From: an uncultured Collinsella sp.
Lineage (GTDB): Bacteria > Actinomycetota > Coriobacteriia > Coriobacteriales > Coriobacteriaceae
NCBI GenBank assembly: GCA_902494715.1
Contig: CABUUJ010000059.1
Coordinates: forward strand, 1-12,652
Length of the DNA: 12,652 bases
Direction of reading: 5' to 3'
Positions 1 through 7,444 of this stretch are shown in pieces. The notes under the pieces were generated by a model. That model saw only the letters and a list, made by a program, of their open reading frames with translations. It was not told where the DNA came from and searched no databases. A program made the position numbers and the translations under genes. How positions within the stretch are numbered: position 1 is the stretch's first letter; the number at the start of each line of letters is the position of its first letter.

Positions 1-1264
1 AGGGCATGCCGCCCTGGCGCGCAGGCGCAGCCGCGGCAGCCGCAGGCGCGGCACCAGCAGCAGCCACGCTCGCCGGCACCGCGGCGTTGGCAACCATGGC
101 CTCCAAGCGTGCCACGCGCTCGGCCAGGGCCTCAATGGTCAGATCGGCCTCGGGACGTGTCAGGCGCGTGCAGGCGATCTCGAGCACCAGGCGCACGTCG
201 CTCGCGCCCCTCATCTCCAACGCGGCATCGTCGAGCACCGTCAGCACGCGGGCCAGACGGTCGGCCGAATGCTCGCCAAAGGCAGCGGCCTCGGCAGCAA
301 GCGCCTCGGCCTGCTCGACCCCGCCCTCAAACAGCTCGGCACGGGCACCGGCAACGCAGGCCACATACACGTCGCGCACATGCGCCACCAGGTCGCGCGT
401 CAGCTCAAGCAGGTCATTGCCCTCCTCGACCTGTGCACGAATGAGCCCATAGAGCTCAGCAATATCACGCTCGGCGATGGCGCGGGCAAACTCGCCCAGA
501 ATCTGGTCCGAAACCTCGCCCAAAAGCGAGCGGGCATCGTCCGCATGCACGGCGCCGTTGCCAAAAACGCTCAGCTGCTCCAGCGTGGAGAGTGCGTCGC
601 GCATGCCGCCCTTGGCATGGCGCGCCACGATGGCGAGCGCCTCGTCGTCGTAATCGAAGCCCTCCTGCTCGCACACGTAGGACAGGCGATGCTCGATATC
701 CTCGTTGCCGATGCGGTGGAAATCGAAGCGCTGGCAGCGCGAGAGGATGGTCTCCAGAATCTTTTGCGGATCGGTGGTGCACAGCACAAAGATCACGTGT
801 GCCGGCGGCTCCTCGAGCGTCTTGAGCAGCGCGTTGAACGCCGCCGTCGTGAGCATGTGAACCTCGTCGATGATATAGATCTTGTACTTGCCGCGCACCG
901 GGGCAAAGTTGACGGAGTTGATGATCTCCTCGCGCACGTTGTCCACGCCCGTGCGGCTTGCGGCATCGAGCTCGTAGACATCGGGGTGGTTGCCCTCGGC
1001 GATGAGCTCGCACTCCTCACAGGTGCCGTCGGGCATGCAGCCGCTTGCGCCCTCGGCGCGCGCCGCCTCGGCGTTGCGGCACAGCAGCGCCTTGGCAAGG
1101 ATGCGCGCCATGGTGGTCTTGCCCGTGCCGCGCGGTCCGCAGAACAGGTACGCGTGGGACAGGCGTCCCTCGGTGATGGCGTGCTCGAGCGTCGAGACGA
1201 TATGCTGCTGGCCCACCACGGAGTCGAAGGTGAGCGGGCGATACTTTCGGTACAACGATTCCAT
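1..1264 (-). CDS. dnaX: DNA polymerase III subunit gamma/tau, N-terminal part (C-terminus outside window)
   Basis: This is the clamp-loader ATPase of the replisome, which with delta and delta' loads the beta clamp onto primed DNA. The 421 residues visible begin MESLYRKYRPLTFDSVVGQQ, the classic DnaX start. They show the Walker A motif GPRGTGKT (about residues 43-50), a four-cysteine zinc module (C62, C76, C82, C85), Walker B IIDEVH (131-136), the sensor-1 region LCTTDPQK (161-168) and the sensor-2 region GGMRDALSTLEQ (219-230). Domain III follows. From about residue 395 the protein enters an Ala/Pro-rich linker of the kind that precedes the tau-specific domains, and the frame is still open at base 2. 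The ATG at 1264 follows a GGGGGAG Shine-Dalgarno sequence with a 5-nt spacer. No A-rich slippery heptamer for gamma/tau frameshifting lies in the visible part. It is divergent from the next gene. Identity is very secure; only the C-terminus is unknown. Confidence 0.97.
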   Translation of the reverse strand, partial: MESLYRKYRPLTFDSVVGQQHIVSTLEHAITEGRLSHAYLFCGPRGTGKTTMARILAKALLCRNAEAARAEGASGCMPDGTCEECELIAEGNHPDVYELDAASRTGVDNVREEIINSVNFAPVRGKYKIYIIDEVHMLTTAAFNALLKTLEEPPAHVIFVLCTTDPQKILETILSRCQRFDFHRIGNEDIEHRLSYVCEQEGFDYDDEALAIVARHAKGGMRDALSTLEQLSVFGNGAVHADDARSLLGEVSDQILGEFARAIAERDIAELYGLIRAQVEEGNDLLELTRDLVAHVRDVYVACVAGARAELFEGGVEQAEALAAEAAAFGEHSADRLARVLTVLDDAALEMRGASDVRLVLEIACTRLTRPEADLTIEALAERVARLEAMVANAAVPASVAAAGAAPAAAAAAPARQGGMP

Positions 1265-1379
1265 GGGTGCTCCCCCGGGTATACTGAGTCTTGTTGCCGC
1301 GACGGCCATGCGGTCGCACGGCATACTGCATTCATAATAACCCGTACGGCGAGCCCGCCGCGATAGGAGTCCAAAGAGC
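1265..1379. promoter_or_regulatory. Divergent intergenic region between dnaX and the YcxB-like gene
   Basis: This 115-bp spacer must hold promoters for both divergent genes unless each is transcribed from elsewhere. The only AT-rich spots are TATACT at 1280-1285 (its complement could also serve as a -10 for dnaX) and CATAATA at 1333-1339. Neither has a convincing -35 box at 16-18 bp. The Shine-Dalgarno sequence of the plus-strand gene is AGGAG at 1365-1369, 10 nt before its ATG. The promoter role is inferred from position; exact elements are not assigned. Confidence 0.4.
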
Positions 1380-2105
1380 ATGGCAGACGCAGAGAGCAAC
1401 CTCGTTCCCTCCGAAGCAGCCGACCAGGTCGAGGTCGCGCTCGAGAAGCAGGCCGCAGCCGACGACAGCATCCTGTACCTCAACGAGTACCAGTACGAAA
1501 ACGACCTGGTCACCGACTTCGCCCGCCTGGTCGCCTCGCCCAGGCGTCGCGGCTCGCTGTATGTCGCCGCGGCAATTGCCGCGCTGCTCGGCATCGGCAT
1601 GCTGGTGGCCGGCGGCAACTGGATCAAGTTTGGCGTCGTCCTGATCGTATTCGGCGCCTTTTTGGCCTGGTGGAGCAAAAACCTGCACCACACCCTCGCC
1701 CGCGACTTTATCGATGCCGTCGAGGCCGACAAGTCCATGGGTGGCCGCTATCGCCGCGTCGCCGCCAACGAGGACGGCCTGATGGTTTGGGGCAAGAGCG
1801 GCAAATCGCAGTTCTTCCCGTTTGAAAAGCTCGACCACGTGCTCGACGGCGAACGCATCTTCGTAGCCATGTTCGCCGACCAGGGTGTGACGATCCCTAA
1901 GGACACCTTTGTCCGCGGCAATGCCGAACAGTTTGGCCCCTTCCTTAAGGCGCGCATCAACAAAAAACTCCGCATCGAGACCAAGAAGAAGAAAATGAAG
2001 GCCGAGAAGGCTGCCGCCGAGACCAAACGGGGCGACAAGGCCGACAAGCCCCAGGATAACAAGGGCAAGCGGCGCAAGCAGAAGAAGAGCAAGAAGAAGC
2101 GCTAA
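1380..2105 (+). CDS. Two-helix membrane protein with YcxB-like C-terminal domain and lysine-rich tail
   Basis: A 241-residue protein of unknown function. Residues 1-50 are acidic and probably cytoplasmic. Two hydrophobic helices follow, about residues 58-78 and 81-98, separated by the short GGNW turn: a hairpin that leaves both ends in the cytoplasm. Residues about 105-195 (ARDFIDAVEADKSMGG onward, with FFPFEKLDHV and GVTIPKDTF) resemble the YcxB-like domain found C-terminal to such helix pairs in Gram-positive bacteria; that family has no established function. The last 45 residues are extremely basic and low in complexity (KKKK runs ending KKSKKKR), suited to binding acidic lipid head groups or nucleic acid; that is inference. 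The ATG is supported by AGGAG 10 nt upstream. It is divergent from dnaX and 144 bp ahead of the kinase operon, so probably a separate unit. The gene call is secure; the family assignment is moderate. Confidence 0.85.
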   Translation: MADAESNLVPSEAADQVEVALEKQAAADDSILYLNEYQYENDLVTDFARLVASPRRRGSLYVAAAIAALLGIGMLVAGGNWIKFGVVLIVFGAFLAWWSKNLHHTLARDFIDAVEADKSMGGRYRRVAANEDGLMVWGKSGKSQFFPFEKLDHVLDGERIFVAMFADQGVTIPKDTFVRGNAEQFGPFLKARINKKLRIETKKKKMKAEKAAAETKRGDKADKPQDNKGKRRKQKKSKKKR

Positions 2106-2160
2106 GGCCAAGCCAGACAGGCAGCCTCGCATCCCGCCATCCTCGCCATCCGCCTGAGCG

Positions 2161-2169
2161 TGCTACACT
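2161..2169 (+). promoter_or_regulatory. Candidate extended -10 promoter for the kinase-fha-pstP-pknB operon
   Basis: The string TGCTACACT fits an extended -10 element (TGN followed by TACACT), 81 bp ahead of the kinase ATG. No good -35 box is visible 17 bp upstream, which is tolerated for extended -10 promoters. It lies in the 144-bp gap between the YcxB-like gene and the operon, where I see no clear terminator for the upstream gene. The gap holds no other recognisable gene. Confidence 0.35.
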
Positions 2170-2249
2170 AGCAGCATCTATGCCACCGCGAACGGCTCGG
2201 CCCCGCGCCCGCCGCTCGCAAACGAACTTTAAACGCACGAGGGTTGGCC

Positions 2250-4103
2250 ATGCCGCTTTTCTCGCAACATACCGCCCGGTTCTCGCCGGACGTTCCCTTG
2301 GAGGGCACTAGCTCTCGCGAGCTGCTCAAGCGGTACCAACCGCTCGAGACGCTTGCGACCGGCGGTTTTGGCTCCATCGAGATTTGCCGCGACACGCATC
2401 TGCGCCGTCGCGTGGCCATTAAGCGCATCCCCCTTATCAACGGCGCCGGCATGCCCGCCAGCGACATCATGGACGTGCTGCGCGAGGCGCATACCGCCGC
2501 CATGCTTCAACATCCCAATATCGTGCAGGTTATCGACTTTACGCACGACACCGCCTATGCCTATCTGGTCATGGAGTATGTCGACGGTATGTCGTTGGCC
2601 GAGTTTTTGCATCGCGTGGACGGCCACTCGCTCACCTTTGACGAGGCCGCTGCCATTGCCGACGCGCTGGGTCAGGCACTCACCTTTGCCCATGCAAACG
2701 GCGTGCTTCATCTGGACATAAAGCCCGCCAATGTACTTATCGACCATTCGGGCAACGTAAAGCTCACCGACTTTGGCATGGCGCGGCTGTCGTCTGCCGG
2801 CGGCTTTGGCGGATCGCGCGGCGGCACCATCGGCTACATGCCGCCCGAGCAGCTCGACATCGAGACCGGCACGGTCGACGAGCGCGCCGATGTCTTTGCC
2901 CTTGCCTGCGTGATCTACGAGGGCCTGTGCGGCAGCGCCCCCTTTATGGCGTCCACGCCCGCCGACTCACTCGACCGCATCATCGGCGGCGCCACCTATC
3001 CCAGCGAACTGATCCCACACTTTCCCCCGGGGGCCGAGGCGGCGCTCATGAGCGCCCTCTCCCCCATGCCGCAAGACCGCCCCAATAGCATCGAGTCATT
3101 CTGTGACCGACTCCTTGCCGGCTTGGGGAGCATGCGCGAAGGCCGTCGCAGCTTGGAGCAGATGGTAGGCGAGCTTTCGAATGACGAGTGCGCGGCAGAT
3201 GATATCGAGCCATCGAGCTACGAGGATGACACCGTCGAGGTCGACCCCGCACTTGGCTGGGCGGGCACGCGCTGGGGCCGCGCACGCAATTACACCATGC
3301 GCGGCATCTCGGCGCTCTCGTGCGGAGCCTTCAGCTTTTTGCTTATGCAGACAGCCGGCGTCGCGGCGCTTCCCGGGCTGGTCGTGGCGGCCGTCGCCAT
3401 TGGCGCGGCGGCAGGCTTGGCCCCGCAGATTGGCTCGGCCATCTCGGCCGTGGGCTTTTTGGTGCTCATGGCCAACGCCACCATGCAGGCGCAGGGCATC
3501 CTGTCGATGCTGCCGGTCGCGGTCATTTTTGCCGCTGCCATGTCCGGTTGGTGGATTGCTTGGGGACGCACCGAGGCGGCTGCGAGCGCGACGCTCACCT
3601 GCGCGCTTGCGCTGGGTTGCCTAACCGGCGACGCCCTCCTTGCCGCCGGAGCCGCCGCGAGCATCGCGGCGTTTTGGCTCGGCCCGGCAAGCGCCGCGGC
3701 GGCCACGGGCATGGGCGCACTCTTTGCCCGCCTTGCTGCAGCGGCTCTCTCTGCGGGAGGCGTACTGGGGCTTAGCAATGTCGCCGCAGCGCTGGGAGAC
3801 GCGCTCCTTCTCGCTGCAATCGTGCTGGTTGCAGCAACAGCCGCGGCAACATCGCTGCTGCTCAGTGCTCATGCCAAGCGCGCCGAGCAGGGATCGAACC
3901 TTGCCGCCGTCGTCGCAATTGCCGTCGCCGGCATCGGCTCGTCCGTATCGTTTTGTCTTGCACACCATATGGAAATTGCCAGCCTTGCGGGCCCGGTCGT
4001 CGCCAAGGCGGCGGTTACGGGAATCCTATCCTCTATAATCGTCGGGATATGCCTTTATTTGCTCGGATACCAAAGAACCTATACGGAGAGTGATCTTTCG
4101 TGA
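2250..4103 (+). CDS. Ser/Thr protein kinase with C-terminal polytopic membrane domain
   Basis: A 617-residue membrane kinase likely to phosphorylate Ser/Thr on cell-wall control proteins encoded beside it. Residues 30-290 form a Hanks-type kinase: glycine loop TGGFGS (37-42), VAIK lysine K58, helix-C glutamate E79, hinge VMEYVDG, catalytic HLDIKPAN (D156, K158, N161), DFG (D174) and MPPEQ (E200, replacing APE). All catalytic residues are present. The usual HRD arginine is leucine (L155), a non-RD kinase, and its activation segment is Gly-rich. Residues 290-345 are an acidic linker. Residues 350-607 are Ala/Gly/Leu-rich hydrophobic sequence with about eight to ten predicted helices of no family I recognise. 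It is not PknB-like: there are no PASTA repeats. GAGGG sits 6 nt before the ATG at 2250; an in-frame TTG at 2244 abuts that Shine-Dalgarno sequence and is unlikely. The stop overlaps fhaA by 4 nt. The kinase call is secure; the membrane-domain role is unknown. Confidence 0.93.
   Translation: MPLFSQHTARFSPDVPLEGTSSRELLKRYQPLETLATGGFGSIEICRDTHLRRRVAIKRIPLINGAGMPASDIMDVLREAHTAAMLQHPNIVQVIDFTHDTAYAYLVMEYVDGMSLAEFLHRVDGHSLTFDEAAAIADALGQALTFAHANGVLHLDIKPANVLIDHSGNVKLTDFGMARLSSAGGFGGSRGGTIGYMPPEQLDIETGTVDERADVFALACVIYEGLCGSAPFMASTPADSLDRIIGGATYPSELIPHFPPGAEAALMSALSPMPQDRPNSIESFCDRLLAGLGSMREGRRSLEQMVGELSNDECAADDIEPSSYEDDTVEVDPALGWAGTRWGRARNYTMRGISALSCGAFSFLLMQTAGVAALPGLVVAAVAIGAAAGLAPQIGSAISAVGFLVLMANATMQAQGILSMLPVAVIFAAAMSGWWIAWGRTEAAASATLTCALALGCLTGDALLAAGAAASIAAFWLGPASAAAATGMGALFARLAAAALSAGGVLGLSNVAAALGDALLLAAIVLVAATAAATSLLLSAHAKRAEQGSNLAAVVAIAVAGIGSSVSFCLAHHMEIASLAGPVVAKAAVTGILSSIIVGICLYLLGYQRTYTESDLS
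4034..4039 (+). promoter_or_regulatory. Possible internal promoter -10 (TATAAT) ahead of fhaA
   Basis: A perfect consensus TATAAT lies inside the last codons of the kinase gene, 60 bp before the fhaA start, and uses an ATA isoleucine codon that is rare in such GC-rich DNA. The -35 region at 17 bp (GCGGTT) is poor, so this may be chance. If used, it would let fhaA and downstream genes be expressed apart from the kinase. Confidence 0.3.
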
Positions 4104-5110
4104 ACTTCCTGAACATCTTCGAGGACCACGTGGCCGGCATCTTCGGTGCCACCCGTGCCCCGTTCTCCTTTAAGAAGCTTGCCAAGCAGGCCGCTCGCGA
4201 CATGGAGGATCAGACTCTGGTGATTAACGGCGTCAACACGGCGCCGGCGCTCTATACCATCCTTATCGCCGCCGACGACGATCCCATGCTCGCCCCGTTC
4301 TACCCCGAGCTTTCGCGCGAAGTCCGCGAGTTTGTGAAGGCACAGGCCGAAAAGCGCCGCTATGTGTTTGTCGGCGAGCCGCTCGTTCGCTTTATGATCG
4401 ACCCGCAGCTGCGTGCCGGTAAGTTCTCGGTTTTTGCCGAGAACGTCGACGCCCCCACGCTCGGTCGTCTGTACGAGGAAGAGCGCGCCTACCAGAATGG
4501 CCTGGGCCAGAACAACTCGGCCGCAAGCCGCGCCGCCAGCGCTCCCCGCGCCGGCAAGCAGCAATTCGCCGCTCCGCAGCAACAGCACCCCGCCGCCATG
4601 CCCCAGCAGCCGACGCCCCGTGCCGCCGCTCCCGACCCGCTCGCCGTGGCCGATCCCTTTGCGCCCAGCGTCCCCGACCCCGCCGCCGCGCCCATCCCCG
4701 TGCCGCAGACCGTCTCTCGTGACGCCCTCGCCGGTATGGGCGGAGCCGCCGCGACCGGCGCCGCCGTGGGCCTTGGCGCCGCGGCCGGTATTGCCTCCAA
4801 CATGGCGAGCACCCGCGCCCCGCAGCGCCCGCTCGCCCAGCTCGTCGACGTCGTGAGCGGCGAGAGCCACAGCATCACTTCCGCACAGGTGACCATCGGT
4901 CGCGAGCGCTCGGTTTCGGACATCGCCCTGCGCGACCCCAACGTGTCGCGCCGTCACGCCCAGCTCACCTTCACCGGTTCGGACTGGTCGATCGAGGACC
5001 TCAATTCCACCAACGGCACGCTCGTCAACAACCGCCGCATCACGCGCTGCCCGCTGCGCAACGGCGACCTGCTGACGTTTGGCCTGAGCACCTTTGAATT
5101 TAGGGGATAG
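4100..5110 (+). CDS. fhaA: FhaA-like protein (DUF3662 + C-terminal FHA domain)
   Basis: A 336-residue cytoplasmic phosphothreonine-reading adaptor. In mycobacteria FhaA binds the phosphorylated pseudokinase domain of MviN/MurJ and affects polar wall synthesis; that role is carried over by family. Residues 1-115 match the N-terminal DUF3662 domain (start MNFLNIFEDHVAGIF, then a YVFVGEPLVRF core and the AGKFSVF end). Residues about 138-245 are a Pro/Gln/Ala-rich disordered linker with an unusual Gly/Ala run (212-232, GMGGAAATGAAVGLGAAAG). Residues 246-335 are the FHA domain, with the IGR turn (G267, R268), SRRH (S283, H286) and NSTNGT (N302-T307) phosphopeptide-binding residues intact. The GTG start lies in a GTGA overlap with the kinase stop, with GGAGAG about 10 nt upstream, so translational coupling is likely. 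fhaB follows 6 nt downstream. This is the standard neighbour order. Confidence 0.93.
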   Translation: MNFLNIFEDHVAGIFGATRAPFSFKKLAKQAARDMEDQTLVINGVNTAPALYTILIAADDDPMLAPFYPELSREVREFVKAQAEKRRYVFVGEPLVRFMIDPQLRAGKFSVFAENVDAPTLGRLYEEERAYQNGLGQNNSAASRAASAPRAGKQQFAAPQQQHPAAMPQQPTPRAAAPDPLAVADPFAPSVPDPAAAPIPVPQTVSRDALAGMGGAAATGAAVGLGAAAGIASNMASTRAPQRPLAQLVDVVSGESHSITSAQVTIGRERSVSDIALRDPNVSRRHAQLTFTGSDWSIEDLNSTNGTLVNNRRITRCPLRNGDLLTFGLSTFEFRG

Positions 5111-5116
5111 TCGCTT

Positions 5117-5533
5117 ATGAACATCGATATCGTCCTTTTTGCAGGCCGCATCGTCCTGGTCGCCCTGCTCTACATCTTCCTGTTCGCCGTCATGAAAACC
5201 GGCGTGGGACTCGTACGCGGCCAGCGCCGCGACTCCGCTATCTGGACGATCGATGTGGACAAGGGTCCGCGCGGCATCCGTGGCATCCATGTAGACATGC
5301 TCGGCCCCGTCATCGTGGGCCGCTCGCCGTCCTCGGACATCTGCATCAACGAACCGTTTGTCTCGGCCTCGCACGCACGCTTTTCGCTGCAGGGCCCGGC
5401 ACTCATCATCGAAGACCTCAACTCCTTGAACGGCACGCTCGTTAACGGCCGTCAGCTGGTGGAGCCTGCAACGCTGCGCGAGGGTGACGAGGTCCAGATT
5501 GGCGACGTGGTCATGAAGGTGAACCGTCGATGA
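5117..5533 (+). CDS. fhaB: FhaB-like membrane-anchored FHA protein
   Basis: A 138-residue FHA protein. Residues 6-30 (LFAGRIVLVALLYIFLFAVM and neighbours) form a single N-terminal membrane helix, followed by a basic stretch that would keep the C-terminus cytoplasmic. Residues about 50-138 are the FHA domain: VGRSPSSDI, SASHARF (S and H of the phosphothreonine pocket) and NSLNGTLVNG, all intact. In mycobacteria FhaB (FipA) links PknA signalling to division through FtsZ and FtsQ; here only the architecture supports that role. The size is close to the family norm. The ATG is preceded by AGGGGA, which overlaps the end of fhaA, with a 9-nt spacer. The stop overlaps the phosphatase start as ATGA, so the three genes are likely translated as a coupled set. 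It may carry a phosphorylation site for the kinases, but none is evident from sequence alone. Confidence 0.92.
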   Translation: MNIDIVLFAGRIVLVALLYIFLFAVMKTGVGLVRGQRRDSAIWTIDVDKGPRGIRGIHVDMLGPVIVGRSPSSDICINEPFVSASHARFSLQGPALIIEDLNSLNGTLVNGRQLVEPATLREGDEVQIGDVVMKVNRR

Positions 5534-7428
5534 TCGACGAGGAGAACAAGTCCGCAACCATGCCCGAGACGCCGACTGCCCCCGCAGCTGCGCCGGCCCA
5601 TGCCGCTCCGGCACGCCCTGCGACCGTGGAGCCCGAGGACACCGTGTTCTCCCTGCCTCTTTCGCATGTAACTCAAGAATATCCGGCACTCGTCGATGAC
5701 GAGGACGCCGACACCGAGCAGCTCGATGCCCCCATCGGCGCGCACGCTGCCGAGCAGTCCGCGGAACCGGAGGCAACGCCCGCACCGGCTCACTTTGCCG
5801 AGCCCGTCGCCGAGGCGATTAACGAGAGCGCTGCCGTGTTTGCAGCCCCCGAGCCTGCCGCGCCGGTATTCCCCGTCGCCCCGGCAAGCGAGGCGGCACC
5901 CGTATCCGCAACGCCTGCCGAAGTCGAGCAGCCCGCCGTCGCGCCCGCCGAAGCTCCCGAGCCCTCCGCTCAACCCCAGAGCACGCCCGCGCCGTCGCAC
6001 TTTGCGACGCCCGAGCCGACGGCTGTCGAGCCGCAGCAGAACGGCGATCCCGCCGACCGCGTAACCGAAGATCTCAACCTTCCGGACGTCTCCGACGTCG
6101 AGTCGGGAGACGATGCCGACGCCGTCTCCCCCGGCGACACCGCCGAGATCGATGTCGCGGCCGTAGAGGCGAAGCTCAAAGATCCCGGCTCGACCATGAG
6201 CTTTGAGCCGCTGACCGACGAGCGCATCGAGACCGACTCGACCTACGACGCCGGCACCACCACGCAGCTTATGTGGGGCGCCCGCTCCGACGTCGGATGT
6301 GTACGCCCGCACAATGAGGACTCCTATCTGGTGCAGTCGCCGCTCTTTTGCGTGTGCGACGGCATGGGAGGACACGCCGCCGGCGAGGTGGCATCCTCCA
6401 TCGCCGTCGAGACCATCGCCAAGACGGCACCGCAGTCCGCCGACGCCGCGCGCCTGGCCGCAGCCGTCGAGGCCGCCAACGCCGCCGTGATCGAGGCCGC
6501 CCTCAACGGCCTGGGCAAACCCGGCATGGGATGCACGGCCACCTGCGCCTACATCGAAAACGACACGCTCGCCATCGCCCACGTGGGCGACTCGCGCGCC
6601 TACCTGCTCCACGAGGGCACGCTCATCCGCGTGACCCGCGACCACTCCTACGTGGAGGAGCTCGTGGATGCCGGCGAGATTACGGCCGACGAGGCCCGCG
6701 TCCACCCCAACCGCTCGGTCATCACCCGCGCGCTGGGCTCGGACCCCGCCATGTATGCCGACCACTTTACCCTGCACATCGAGGAAGGCGACCGCCTGAT
6801 TCTGTGCTCCGACGGCCTTTCGAGCATGATTCCCGATAGCGATATCGAGAACATCGCCACGCAGTCCTCGAGCGCACAGATCTGTGTCGACAACTTGGTG
6901 GACGCGGCGCTCGCCGCCGGCGGCCACGACAATGTGACCGTGGTGGTCGTCGACCTGGTCGACGACGGCGTCATGCGCGAGGCAAAACGCGTCCGACGCC
7001 GCAATGTCACCATCGCCACCGTCTTGGCCCTTGTCTTTGTGCTGGTAGCAGGCATCTGGGCATACACGGGCGTCACCGGCTCCTATTACTTGGGAACCTA
7101 CCACGGCAATGTCGCCGTCTGGCGCGGCCTACCCGGCAAGACGCTCGGGGTCGAGCTCCACTGGCTCGAGAGCGAAACCAGCATCAAGCTGTCCGACCTG
7201 CCCGAAGACACGCAAAACCGCCTGAAGGCAGGCATCCTGCAAACGAGTGTCGACGATGCGCAGGACACCATTTCCAAGTACCGCCATCAGATTGACGAGG
7301 AGCAGACCCGTCAGGTGATAGACGCGCAAACGATTCGCGACAACACCGATCAGGAATCCACCTCCGAGTCAGATTCCGAGAAAACCGCCGAACAGTCAGC
7401 CGAGGCCGAAGCCTCCGATAAGAATTAG
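5530..7428 (+). CDS. pstP: PstP-type PP2C Ser/Thr phosphatase with long disordered N-terminal extension
   Basis: A 632-residue membrane phosphatase that would reverse phosphorylation by the operon's kinases. Residues 1-245 are Ala/Pro/Glu-rich and look disordered. Residues about 247-478 are the PP2C domain, with metal-ligand motifs RPHNEDS (D264), DGMGGH (D277), HVGDSRAY (D354), SDGL (D428) and GGHDNV (D467). A basic segment (KRVRRRN) precedes one membrane helix, about 493-512. The outer part 517-570 (YYLGTYHGNVAVWRGLPG onward, ending DLPEDTQNRLKAGI) matches the small extracellular segment after the helix in actinobacterial PstP. The C-terminus is helical then Ser/Glu/Asp-rich. PstP in mycobacteria begins directly with the catalytic domain, so the extension is an oddity; it contains a repeated TPAPxHFAxP motif (5776-5805 and 5983-6018). 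The ATGA overlap with fhaB and AAGGTGA upstream support the start; the next in-frame ATG (5560) has a worse-spaced Shine-Dalgarno sequence. Confidence 0.93.
   Translation: MIDEENKSATMPETPTAPAAAPAHAAPARPATVEPEDTVFSLPLSHVTQEYPALVDDEDADTEQLDAPIGAHAAEQSAEPEATPAPAHFAEPVAEAINESAAVFAAPEPAAPVFPVAPASEAAPVSATPAEVEQPAVAPAEAPEPSAQPQSTPAPSHFATPEPTAVEPQQNGDPADRVTEDLNLPDVSDVESGDDADAVSPGDTAEIDVAAVEAKLKDPGSTMSFEPLTDERIETDSTYDAGTTTQLMWGARSDVGCVRPHNEDSYLVQSPLFCVCDGMGGHAAGEVASSIAVETIAKTAPQSADAARLAAAVEAANAAVIEAALNGLGKPGMGCTATCAYIENDTLAIAHVGDSRAYLLHEGTLIRVTRDHSYVEELVDAGEITADEARVHPNRSVITRALGSDPAMYADHFTLHIEEGDRLILCSDGLSSMIPDSDIENIATQSSSAQICVDNLVDAALAAGGHDNVTVVVVDLVDDGVMREAKRVRRRNVTIATVLALVFVLVAGIWAYTGVTGSYYLGTYHGNVAVWRGLPGKTLGVELHWLESETSIKLSDLPEDTQNRLKAGILQTSVDDAQDTISKYRHQIDEEQTRQVIDAQTIRDNTDQESTSESDSEKTAEQSAEAEASDKN
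5776..6018 (+). repeat. Degenerate repeat of a TPAPxHFAxP motif in the phosphatase extension
   Basis: The peptides TPAPAHFAEP (residues 83-92) and TPAPSHFATPEP (residues 152-163) recur within otherwise low-complexity Pro/Ala/Glu sequence. HF is rare in such linkers, so conservation of both copies hints at short linear binding motifs rather than random linker. With only two copies, this is suggestive only. Confidence 0.5.
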
Positions 7429-7444
7429 AAAGGGAGTGCCGCTT

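Noticed and set aside
1..200. A dnaX programmed frameshift site
   Set aside because: No A-rich slippery heptamer or downstream stem is visible in the portion present; the relevant region may lie beyond the left edge.
269..1366. A 365-codon open frame on the plus strand opposite dnaX
   Set aside because: It is in exact codon register with dnaX on the other strand; GC-rich codon bias makes such antisense frames open. The protein shows no recognisable domain, while the minus strand encodes textbook DnaX motifs.
2244..2249. TTG start for the front kinase
   Set aside because: The Shine-Dalgarno GAGGG ends at 2243, leaving no spacer for TTG 2244 but a proper 6 nt for ATG 2250.
4079..5785. A 568-codon minus-strand open frame across fhaA and fhaB
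   Set aside because: It is a shadow of GC-rich coding DNA: composition is Gly/Arg/His-rich, it spans gene boundaries of well-supported plus-strand genes, and it has no domain.
5452..7104. A 550-codon minus-strand open frame opposite the phosphatase gene
   Set aside because: Same reason: low-complexity Gly/Arg/Val translation with no motifs, opposite a complete PP2C domain.
7436..7444. GTG start for the RodA-PbpA fusion
   Set aside because: The GTG overlaps the AAAGGGAG Shine-Dalgarno sequence; ATG 7445 has the right spacing.
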